Source: Marsupella aquatica (Eukaryota > Marchantiophyta). Taken from it: a stretch of DNA of 64,000 bases. The notes below the pieces were generated by a model. That model was given only the letters and a program-made list of their open reading frames with translations. It was not told the DNA's origin and ran no database searches. Numbering within the stretch: the first letter of the stretch is position 1; the number at the start of each line of letters is the position of its first letter. The position numbers and the translations under genes are program-made. The DNA lies in assembly GCA_973895155.1 (NCBI GenBank), contig OZ316895.1:14570001-14634000 (forward strand), in the 5' to 3' direction. Of the stretch, positions 1-11,361 are shown in pieces.

Positions 1-3000
1 TAAAGCTTTAGAGGAATTGATTCTGAAATGCAAGATTGAAAGTACGCAGCATGATTTATGGAAGGAGGAGAAGAAACACTGCAGCGCAAAGTCCATAGAA
101 AAACCAGGATAAAGCTTGGGCTGGAGGCCTCATTCACAATTGGAGGACTCAAAAGGAGTGTCACACCTGAATTTGTTACAAAATGATCGTTCTCAAGGAA
201 AGTTCTTTGAGCATTGGGTTGATGATTTAGTTATTTGATATGTTTGACATAGAAACCACATCATAGCTTTATAATATTAAGTGACCCATATGTTTTTTGA
301 AAGCTCTAAGGTTTCCTGTTTCCTCTCGCAAGATATTTGTCAGGACTGGTCACACAAAAAGTCACAATACTTGATCTCCCAAAAGGACTGCAAGTTTTAA
401 TTTTTTTTCTAGTAACAAGTTTTGAGGGTATGCATAGGGAGACACTACATGATGTCCTATCAAAATGGAACCAAAAAAGTCATTAGTTTGAATTAGCAGG
501 AAAGAAATGAACAGGAATTTAGGGCTCAGTTAGGGCCATTTCCGCCAGGACAACTTCAAAATTTTGTTTTTGAGATTTCTTTGCATTTCCAAGTACCCTA
601 TAACATGATTAAGAATGTGATGAATCTATATGAAAATTTTGACTTTGTATGTAATCGCAAATACCAAATGGAAAGGATTCAGGAGTTCTCCCTAAAAGTC
701 CTTCCCATTCCTTTCTCATACTCAAAGTCAGGACTATCGAAAGATCTGATCCGTTCATTTAAAATGTTTGTTTAATCGGGACGGTGTGGATGCAAGGTTC
801 TTTGAATCCTTTCTAGTTCTAACAGTAACTCTACTATCCATGTCGTTTTCCACTACGGGGCCGGTGCTTCCCGCTTAGAGTTCCCTGCCAGCATTATCGG
901 GATTCAAAGGGAGTCAATCTTTATTCTCGCTCTGTGTTATCCTCTGTGCGCTAGCATTAGCTGGTTTTAGAAGGAGTTGATTCACATTTCAATGGAGAAG
1001 GCCCTTGAGATAATGGACTGATTTCAATGTTGCCCGTTCAACGCTGCAAGTGAGGGGACAATGGCAGAACAAAATGGCCTGGTTGGAAGTTGAACAAAAC
1101 TGAGAGAGGGACTATCTCGACGTAGAAGCGAAGCGTCAATGGCAAAACTAAGGTGTACGTGCTGGTCAATGGCGGAGAACTATGTACAGAGAGCTCTCAT
1201 AGGACATTGAGCTGTTTTGGGAGAGGATCGAATTGAGGCAACGGAAATGGTAGGGCAGGCCACAATGCAGAGCCGCTACCCTCTCAAGGTAGGCTATACC
1301 TAAATGGGCTCACCATTCGTATTTATTTACTTCAACTGAAATTGCTCGAAAGTCATGGGAATTTTTGCTTGTATTATGTTTGCTTCAAGAATCTATACAA
1401 AAGTGGGCATTCTCTAGAGAGCATTCACGGATCAGAACTGTTGTAATGGTGTCCCTATGAGTTGCATGAAAATAAGTCACAAGCTTTGTCTTTTGGACTT
1501 GCATCCGAAGTTGTCCTTGCTTACAATCCAGACAGTCCAAGTTAACTGAAGAAATCTGCATTCGGGCAACGTCTAGGATAAGGAAAACTGCTACTATTCA
1601 AGGTTTAGGGTTATGGTAGATATTTTTAAAATGGATCGGAGGAAATTGACATACCATAGAGGTTCCAGGTAAGATAATGTTTGGAGCGGCTTGAAGCGAA
1701 GCGACTTTTGGCAAAGCGGAGTGCCTTTCTTTAAGCGGAGAGCCTTTCAGCGCCTTTAGTTGCAGCATGCGCATGGGGTGAAAGATTGCGTATCAAAATA
1801 ATACTAACCCAATGTTGAGAGTGCTATGTGCAATCAATAACTGGTGCCTCAGCTTGCCAGACTGTAGGTTCTCGACTACTAAAGGTGCCCAGTGCCATCA
1901 ACACACAATGATGTTGGACCATTTCCCTGCCCAATGAGCCGGTTGATCGCAGCTGTGCAACTGCTTACAGCCCACGACCTTAAATGTTGATCAGACGCCG
2001 CCTTCAGTTGAGGTATTAAATTTTCTATTACCTACTTACCCATCCCTCTGCTGCGGCGCTCTAAACTGAAATGAAAGAAATTGTCTACTATATATCTTGC
2101 TGAGATAGTAGACTGTAGCCCCAAACTTGCCATTGCCGGTCCAAAAGCAATGGTTCCCACTAGCTGAATGCGGAGCTTTTCGGACCTATAGTTTGATACT
2201 ATTTACGGTTCTTCCTTTGCATATAAAAGTGAGAAAATCAGAGAAAAATCCAACAACCAAGTCCAAGGGGGAGTCTAGTGTCGATGCCAATGATCCTCTC
2301 GATCTGGCCATGCAACGGCATACATCTTCACAACCAAGAGGATCACACTGCGCCAGAAGAAGCTTCCGGCCAATGATCTCGTGAAACGACAGGTTTCTCC
2401 CATGTCTGTCTGTTTGACACTTTGACTCTTGAAGCTTGGACTCCAAGCGGCCATGCTCACCACAAACCTAGTGAGCCAAGTGGCCACAATCTCCTAATAG
2501 TCGTTGCATTTCCATTTCCATTTCCATTTCATTTATAAGAATCATCTCCGAGTCGTTCATGTAGCAATCACTGGCACACTCTGGCACAATAGTCGTTGCA
2601 AAGAATGTGAACTGCTTGACAATGTGCTAATCAATCAATCCATCGTTTGGAGATTGGTTTGTTGAATCTGAGAGGTTCAGCGTTTTCCAGAACTGTTTGA
2701 GAGGTGGGCTTTCTGTATGATCTGTTTGTTGTGTTGTTGCCTCTTTTGTCTCTGTTTTTTTATGGTGTTCGTGGGTTTTTGCCTTTTTCTGAATCATTTC
2801 TCTTGGCTTCATGAACTTTGAAATTCCAATGCATTTGCCTATTAGGCTGACGTGCAAATGCCCATTTGCTAATTGGAGGTTTCATTTATCAGTAGCCTAC
2901 TTTATGGTGTGGGCTAAGATAACTTTGATTTTCACATGTTCACCCCGGCCTTAGATATGTAGTTTTCCCAATCAAAGGACTGTCAGACGATCCAGTAGAT

Positions 3001-4339
3001 CTTGTTTTGGTGAGACAACTTTTTCAATATGCCCGCTCATCTTCTGTATCATTTCCAAATACTCAACGTAACGGACATTCGATTCTCTCTGTGGAGATGG
3101 ATTTCTATTGTTTCCTGCTCATCTATCCCTTATGCTGTTATGGAGTTCATTGTAGTACTTGATTGCTCCTTATCTCTCCTTTGATGGTAGTATGCTTAGA
3201 ACTAGATTTGTTTATCAACTCACGCAGGCACAATTCATCACCGGCCGTTTAGGACTTTTCAAGCTCACACTCGACTTGGATTTTGGGCCCAACTAGGATA
3301 ATTTCCGGTTGAATTCACTTGTTGATGATTAATTCGATGCAGTTTGTGTCCGAATTTGCTTTGATGTAATTTTTCAACATCAATGATTGTTCTTCCCTGG
3401 TCAACTCCCGGCATTGTGCCTTTTATGCTTTGTCCAACACTTATGGGGCCCGACTTTTAGAGATGGGTCCTTGTGCCATTGATCATCTTGTATGTGGAGT
3501 AAGAATGAAGTTATTTTGAGCCTTGTCCAGTGTCTACCATGATGCTCTGCTTTGATTCACAGGGATAAGAGATCAGTCAAACGGAGGCAGATGGTCTAAG
3601 CCCATCACTATCTTGCTACCCTAGCACGACTACTGCATCCCTCGGTAGTTTGGAATGCCTTCAAGGTCAAGGACTAGAATGAGGATGAAATTGGTGGCAA
3701 GGGAGAGGAAGCAAGTCGACTGCAAAGCTCAAGCCGTAGAGACACCGTCACAGCAAGAGCTTGAGACCGTGCCATTAGGACAGACTGATGTGCAAGTGCC
3801 TAAGCTTGGAGTGGAGGCTTGGTCTTGGGGAGATGCTTTTTTTGTGGCATGAGGGCGGCTGGGATGGTGAGTGCCTCGTTGCTCTACTTCTTTGCCCTGA
3901 TCACTAGCTTCTGGACAGTTGGACTTCAAAAATCAGTAAATATTGAGAGGAACGTTTTATCCGATTACGTAGTAGTTTCTCCTGGCTATATTATGTTTCC
4001 ATCCTTCCCCTAACATGCCTCATTCTATTTGAAATGCAAATGAATAATAAATTTTAAGTATGTTGTTTAATCTAGAATTTGGATAGGTTCGATCCCATGA
4101 AACTCAGCCAGGTTCCTTGCTCCCATCTATTTTTTCTTTCATTATGTTGATTCAGTCTATTGTTTTTGGAATAATTTCTTCTTTTAACATGGTATTGCTT
4201 TCATAGCAGGAGAGGCAGTGACGGGTAGCTCAGGCACAAAATCCATTTGAAGGAGTTAGGAGGAAACATCCTCACTTGGCTACATGCAGTTTATCTTCAA
4301 GATCATTCTGGGTAGTTGACTTAGAGACCTGAGACTGAA
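1..4339. other. Intergenic, no gene recognised
   Basis: No open frame here shows a recognisable domain or a convincing splice structure; the open frames are short and overlap on both strands. Small local repeats are present: a CATTTC-type hexamer run near 2507-2534, and two copies of a phrase containing AGCGGAG and GCCTTT near 1716-1755. The segment next to the transposase-like pseudogene (about 3655-4339) may hold decayed 5' parts of that element, but I could not follow a reading frame through it. Confidence 0.6.
2507..2534. repeat. CATTTC hexamer microsatellite
   Basis: About four tandem copies of CATTTC, seen directly. No function is implied. Confidence 0.8.
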
Positions 4340-7300
4340 GCTCTGATTGTATTGCATCAATGGCAAATTGCTGTAATACTCCACGACAAGGGGAGTCAGC
4401 TAGACGAAGAATAGCCCGAGATGAAGAGAAGAAAAGGCTCCAAAGAGAATGACAGAGGAAATGCAGAATTGCAAAACGAGATAGGTTCAAGAAAATTCAG
4501 GCAATTAGAGGGGAATCTTGCATCCAATTCTATGGAGACATGCAAAGGTCTACTTCTCGGCTAGCTGGTCATATTGCTCCACTTTTGCATGACTTGACTT
4601 GCCACAAGGGTGTTGAGTATCAACGCATGACCATGGAGAAAGTCTTGCAACATCCGGCTTTGAAGAGTGTTTTGCCAGACACTATTGTCCATTCCAAAAG
4701 GTACAAGGCAGCTTATGAAATATGTAAGAGTGTGAAACAAGGATGGCAAGGGGTAAAAGGGGCTCATTCCATTGATGATCTACGTGTAAGAAATGTCATC
4801 ACCTCCATGCTTGTATCAGACTGCACACAAAACTTCAATGCTACTGGAGCTTTGATTGGTGCTAAAGCTCGAGCTTTAAGATTGGGCTATGCTAGAAGAA
4901 AATGCATCGAGGATGGATCTCTTACAGAGTGGGCTGTTGGTTCCAAGGCAAAGAGGATAGATGCTCTCTCTGCCGAGATTCAATTCTTAGTAACAGAGTG
5001 GTGGACATCTCAAACTCGGGTTAGCCCAAGATCAGACGACGTTGTAAGGCACCGTGATAACCAAAGTTCTCCATGGGTGAAACACGCTGCTCATTATCTT
5101 CTAGAAGCACAGGTAAACTTATTATTTTATTACTTGATTTTGTGGACTGAGTCATTTCCTTCCTTCAACTTCAGTGAATGATTCATGACTGAAGGTCATT
5201 TGTTGGGTCCTTGAAATTGAATAATGTGTGCTTCATTTAAATATGTGAATCTCGTATCCTTGCTGTGAAGGTCATGAATCCTTAATTGGAATTCAATCCT
5301 GTGTCTTGAAGGTTGAGCCTATTTTCTCTAAATCCTGTATCCTTCTAAGTCGAGTCTTGTTTTCTTTGATTCCTGTCTTAAAGTACTATCTTGTATCCTG
5401 TGTCCTTTATGTAGTGTCTTGACATTTCCTTGCATCCTGTGTCCTTCAATTAGAGTCTTGCATTTTTCTTTGAATCCTGTCTCCTTATATAGGGTTGAGT
5501 CTTGTTTCCTTGAATCCTGTGTCATTAATGTACATAGAATCTTGTTTCCTTCCATCTTTTGTCCTTAAACTTGAGTCTTGCATGTTCCTTGAATCATGTG
5601 TCCTTAGGGGTTGAGTCTTGTTTCCTTAAATCCTGTGCCCTTAATGTAATGTCTTGTGTCCTTTCTTCCTGCGTCCTTACATTTGAGTCTTGTTTCCATA
5701 AATTTGAGTCTTGAATCAAGTGCCCTTTACATTCCATTTCATTGTTATAGAGCCTATAGATTGGTATGTACTTCTGAGCTATTGTATCTAACTCCAATTA
5801 TTCTAGAACATTGACCGTATGGTGATGAGGTTTTGAATAGTAAAGAACATTGAAGAAGATTTGTTGTGCTTGCAGAACTCAACAATTCTGGCCCGTTTCA
5901 TGTGCAATTGTATTTCTACACGAGGTTTATGTCAGCCAACCCTGCTGTGAAGATTGGTTACATATCATTTCACAAGTTAAAGCCATGGTTTGTAAAACGC
6001 TTGAAAACCTTTGATAGTTGTTGCTGCAAATATTGCACTGAGATTCGAGAGCTGAAAGATGGGTTGAATAATTTGCGGGTCTCAGATTTACACAAGAATT
6101 GTATGTGTGCCTGCTCACAGATATGTAGACCTGTAGACCTTGTACAACCAGGGAATCAGAATGATTGCTTGGCAAATCTAATGGCTATAAAAGGTGTTAC
6201 AGAGTTGTGGCAGTCTGTGGTTTGCCCCTCAAGGAGAATGCCATATGGCATGATCTAGCTTGTATAAAAGGTCAGTGTAGAAGCTGTGGCTTCAAGCTTC
6301 TGAAATTTTGCCCCCACGAACAAGATGAAGCAAATAGTATTGTGGTACCTTGGCGTCGTTTTGAAGACGTTGATGCTGGTAGTACGCGAGCAGGTGATCC
6401 CAAAAAGGTTATCCGTTTAGTTCATAAGGAAACTAACCCAAGTACCTTTGTAGGATATTTGAAACCAAAGTTAGAACAATTCCTTCTACACAATTTCACT
6501 GCACGATGGCAACATCAAATGTATAAGGATTGTTTAGCCAGACAAAAGCCTGACACTCTTGTCTCAGTGATAGACTTTGCAGAGAATTATAGTTTTCAGG
6601 AACAGAATGAGATACAAACGATGCATTGGTTCAATTTTCAGATTACTATACTTGTTCATATAACCTGGAAGCCAAACTCTGATTATGATCCGGATAATGT
6701 GAAGTCACGGAGTCATATAGCTACATATCACTACTATATATCAGATGACAAAAAGCATGATAGTCTTTTTGTCCAACACTGTTTTGAGCTTCACTGGAAT
6801 TGGTTGCAGTTAACAGATCCACCTCTACCCGTAGAGCATATTGTATTTAGCGATGGCTGTAGTGGGCAATTTAAGTGTGCTCGTGCTTGGTATCATGTAG
6901 CTAGATACCAAGAGAAGACAAAATGCCCTGAATTACCAATTGGTTGTGTAATGGGTTGGCATTTCTTTGGATCTGGGCATGGCAAGGGTACTTGGGATGG
7001 AGCAGGGGCACATTTGAAGAACTTCCTCCGATCAGAGCAAGTCAAATCCAGCAGCCAAAAATTGCACAATGCAGCTGATGTTGTCAAGTTTTGCAATAAA
7101 CACATGAGTATGCCACATGCTGCATACGAGAGGGCAAAAATGTAGATCAGACGATATTTTCACTTGGTTGGCGTGGGAGACGTGAATCGCACGGTTGGCT
7201 GGGATTGCAAAACTGTGGATGGAAGTCGAAGCAAACACTCAATTCAAAGTGTAAGTCATGTGAATCCGACCCTTCTTCGAGTGAGAGAGTTCTCATGCTT

Positions 7301-7862
7301 CTGTGATTACTGTGTGGATGGAGGAGATGGGCCCTGCACTAATGCAACCCATGTGAAGAAGTATGACCTAGTTACATTGGAGCCGTGCATCTCAATTGAG
7401 CGTAGTGATGAATCTGATGGTTTTGAAGATGATTATGAGCAACGAATATCTACTGATGGAGAGATGTTGGCCTCTACCTTAGAAGAGGGTGATCACTTTG
7501 CAGTACTTGCAGAGTCAGGTAGCGAGAACGGGGCTCAATTTTGGATATTGTTATGTACTGAACGTGTTCACATGGTTGAAGAAGAAAGCAAAGTAGATGT
7601 GTATGGGCAGACTGTCACAAGAGGAGAACAAATAGTGGTATGCAAGTATTATAAGCAGCAAGGTCGCAGTCCGTATTCTTATGTGCTTTGCAGTGAAGGC
7701 GAAGCTTATATTTACTCACATCTAGTTCGGGCTGTAAAATTTCCAATGTTGCAAGCTGCACATAGACAACGAGGAAATATTACAGTGTACAAACTTGATA
7801 GCACAACTCATGCTAGGCTTGATTCAGTCATACAAGAGCATCTTGAAGATGCAGAGGAATAA
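4340..7862 (+). pseudogene. Decayed transposase-like gene (zinc-binding plus DDE-like motifs)
   Basis: Coding similarity runs from about 4340 to the stop at 7860-7862. The first part (about 4340-5112) is basic and helical and is interrupted by TGA at 4450-4452. A likely intron spans 5113-5875 (CAG|GTAAAC to TTGCAG), but joining the exons leaves the frame off by one base. The second part starts with a cysteine cluster (DSCCCKYC, then CMCACSQIC, WQSVVCP and CRSCGF), which suggests zinc binding. A one-base frameshift lies near 6228-6231, within the VVCP motif. Then come VIDFAENYSFQ, IVFSDGCSGQFK and GSGHGKGTWDGAG, whose spaced Asp residues resemble an RNase-H-fold DDE/D transposase. A single TAG at 7143-7145 separates this from the last part (RVREFSCFCDYC onward), which is in the same frame. 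From memory, proteins with similar ENYSF and SDG..QFK motifs occur in plant and animal genomes as transposon-like genes; I cannot name the superfamily. Breaks in several places make it a pseudogene. Confidence 0.72.
5266..5725. repeat. Intronic minisatellite (GAGTCTTG / ATCCTGTGTCC units)
   Basis: Units built from GAGTCTTGTTTCCTTGAATC and CCTGTGTCCTTAATGT recur about every 30-40 bases with many point differences. The array fills most of the putative intron of the transposase-like pseudogene. Minus-strand open frames here are simply translations of the repeat. A similar array, apparently in the opposite orientation, lies at 14190-14620. Confidence 0.8.
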
Positions 7863-10800
7863 AGAAGAACAAGTAAGGAGGTCTAGAAGGGCCCCTGATA
7901 GGGGGGCATGGTGCTGGCGGAGCTGTGCGAGCTGAGCTTGAGTTGGGTGAGCTCGTAGGGATGGTGGTTGCTGGTCACTGTGATCAGCTGACATTGTTGT
8001 TTCTTTCCGGTTCTGATTAGAATTGAGATTTCTAAAAAGTTGATGAGACATCTGCTTCCGGATTATGAGCTTCCGGAAGCTTTTGGAACTTTCATGATTG
8101 AAAAGGGTATGTCGTGGAGAACGTGCTGATGGGCTGTGGCAGCGGAGCACAAGCTTTTGAGAGCTTGCATGGCAGTTGAGCTGAGGAGGGGTTCGGCCAG
8201 AGGTTGGGATGATTCTCAGCTTGAGCTTAGAGGGCATGAATAGGAGCAATAGGCTTTGCTCTGTCTTTGCTGAGATGTTACTTACTCTGGTTCAGCGTAG
8301 TGTTTGAGGTTGCGTCGGGTGAAGCTTGGATTGATGACCAAGTTATCAGCATTGGCTTTACGTGCTTGATTTGGGATACTGGCTTGGGAAGTTTTCAAGG
8401 GAGGGCGGAGCAGCGAGAAGGTGAAACTGGGGAGAGGCAGTCGGGAAAGTAAAGGACCTTTGGACGTTGGGTGGTGCCGACATTATTGATGAAATGGAGA
8501 TTTGGGCGAAGCTATGAAGAGTTGTGAGAGCTCTGAGAGCTGCTAGTGCTCATCTGGTTGGGGAGCTTTGGAGATTGTTGGGAGAAAATGGTGTACTCGT
8601 TTTTGGTATGGATTGATTGAGCTGATTTGAGGTGCAATTGGAACCTGGATAAGGGAGCTATTGGAAGCTTCCGATCTTTTTCTACAACTTCTGAATTGCA
8701 ATTGGGAAGGTTTGAGGGATCCGTGAATGATGGAGTGGGAAAGAATTGGCACCTTGTTCTCTTTTTTGGGTGCTATTTTTACACTATTTAGTGTCTTATG
8801 ATCGAGAGGGAGGAGCATTTGGTAGTTTGCATCAGAGCTAGTTCTTGTTAAGATCTCGGTTAAGATTTAACCTGCTAGCTTGCAAAAGGCTTAGAAGCAT
8901 TTTGACCTGGAATTAGAGAGGGATGGACGGCTATGGTTGGCAGGAAACTTTTGCTCTATGTTTAGCAGCTCAAGTTTACTACAATTTGACTATGGAAGAG
9001 ACTGGACGAGTGCGATAGTGTTTGAGGAGCCTGGGAGCTTGCAAAGGGGAGTCTATAAGGCGATGGCTTATTGAAGTTTAAGGGCGAAAGAACATTTGAG
9101 CCTTGTCACTCAAGTTTGCTTTAAGTTGTTGTTCCAGCCGTGTTGGTAATGGCGCTGACGGGAGTAAGGAGATTGCGGCTAGAAGATGGTCCACTAGTGC
9201 TTATCATTTGTTGGAAGGGAGCAGACTGGCAAGGTGCTTGCAATGTTGGATATGAAGACACTGGTCAAAAGATGGCGTTGGTTGCTGCCAGAGTGAAGAG
9301 CTGATTTTGACTTGGGCCATTCAGAAGAAAGCAATGTTGATTGCGAGGTTGATTGTATTGGTTTCGACAACACGGTAGACAAAGGAATTGGGTTGAAATT
9401 GAAATCTTTATTGTGAATGAGAGAAGTTGAGGGTTTGAGCTGGATTTGGACATTGAGACGGCGTCGCTGATGATGTTGAACTAACTGTATGGATTATTAG
9501 GGAAATTGGCTTTTGTTGCCTTAGCTGTTGTGCGCTGACGGCTAATGGCCTGAATGAGGGCTTAAAGTACCTCGTTAGTATGGATAAGAGGATTCGGCCT
9601 TCAGGGCGATCTCGGCTCTACTTTGATACTTGGTGGGGAACGGGTAGATGACTGCGCGGCACTGAGCGAAGGGCGGAGATGTGGGATCTTGAAACTTGGG
9701 CGCGATGGCTCTTTGGTCATGGATGAGAGATGGGATGAGGAGCTTGACAAGCCCTATGCTGCTATTGGTTATTGCCCGGGCTTTAGGGTAGAACGGATTT
9801 TTTTTCTCTGAAAACAGTTTTTGAGTGCAATGGTTTCCGTGCTCTGAAGGAGGGGATACAGCCCTACACTGACTTGCTGCTGAGGTCTATTGATGCGTGG
9901 GGAACCTGAACTGGTTGTAGGAATTTCAAAGTGGATAGAATTAGGACTTATACTTGACCCCGGGTGACATTGTATTCTGGCCTGAGCGCAAATGTCACTA
10001 GGCTGCCTACTTATGCTTCTTAGGTTGCTTTTACTTTCCGGACTTCCATGTCAGCTTTCGGGAATGACTTTACTTTGAATGAATGTGCATGCCCGGTTAT
10101 GATTTAATGACATTCTCTCTTTCTCCTTTCTGAAGTCACAAATGCAAGTACGCTTCAAGGATAGGTGACTTTTTGGGGGGGGGGGGCGAGACTCCCAACA
10201 TTGTTTGGGGGAATCCTCATTATCCGAAGACTGATCCGGTCCGAACTCGAAGTTGGAAAGCATTTTGTTGGCTAAGATTTAGTTTTTAGGGTGTAGCTCA
10301 TGCAGTTGAGTAGTATGTGCAGCTGAATGAGCGTGCTTGTGATCTTGCAATGTTAGTATAGACACTTAGGTTTAATTTGTTCTCTGTTTTTTATAACTGA
10401 ACTAAGACATCGAACTTGCATACAAAAATTCTTGCAAATACAGTCATACACGCTCGAGCTTAATTTACTCCCCGTGGATCGATACTTGCATGTATGGAAT
10501 GATTCCACCCCCTCGATCACTTGTCACCCTATCTAGACAAAGCAGAAGGCCACACTCCTGATTAGGCCCTGCTTGGATCGGGCCTTAAGCATTGTATTAC
10601 TTTAAAACTAACAGTGCAAAAAATAAAAATTGTGGAAGAATGTGTAGAGTCGCTCAATCTCTGTACACTTTAGTCATTCAGTTCATTCTCAAAACATAGC
10701 CATTCTCTCCAGAAACTAAGTTGAATTTTTGGGTGTCTTTTCTTCTTTATTTGATATGTGTTTTAGTGCCTTTTTGGACTAACTTTCAGACACATCAAGT

Positions 10801-11361
10801 ACTTTGCGTCAAGTGCTTCACAGCAAGTGCTTATTTTTTTAACAAGTGGTGTGTATGCAGCTGATGTTGGTCGTGAAGCCAAATAGGATTGTATGCTTGA
10901 CCGTTGTTGGCTGATGTCCAGGTGAGTGACCCTGTCATCAGATTGCAATGTAGTGCAGCAGAGACACTTAAAGTTCAATTTACGCCCAGTCTTTGTAACG
11001 AATGAACTGAGATGGCCTTACCTTAGGTCTTGTTCCTCAATCAAGCCAGAAACACAACAAAAAAGGACCTGGCAGTATTGCCAAAAGCCATGGGTTCGGG
11101 CACCATTCCAAGCAACAAGGTAAAGTTCTGCGCACAATCAACTAATAGGACTTGATCCACAAATTTTATTGCAAATATAGAAATTGCTTCCCTTGCCATC
11201 AAATGTCTGGAAAGCAATTGTGCAAGCGCGCAGGTAATACAATGCTTTAAAAAACACTCAGCTATATACCTACTTAGTTGAAAGGAATCTATCACTCCTG
11301 AAATCTCTAAATAATCACGGAAAGCCACACCAAGCTATTCTCGCACTGTAAAGATATTCTA
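7863..11361. other. Intergenic, no gene recognised
   Basis: About 7863-9800 is G- and T-rich on the plus strand, with scattered short open frames and no recognisable motif; it may be decayed transposon sequence next to the pseudogene. A run of about 12 G lies at 10175-10186. The last few hundred bases before 11361 would include the 3' untranslated region of the minus-strand RING-like gene. Confidence 0.55.

Noticed and set aside
2127-2487. Overlapping open frames of 70-86 residues on both strands
   Set aside because: No motif, no splice partner, and frames overlap on opposite strands; typical chance open frames.
4086-4096. GGTTCGATCCC, a perfect tRNA B box
   Set aside because: No A box or pairing acceptor stem lies upstream at tRNA spacing.
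5328-5797. Minus-strand open frames rich in Gln, Asp and Thr
   Set aside because: They are translations of the intronic minisatellite.
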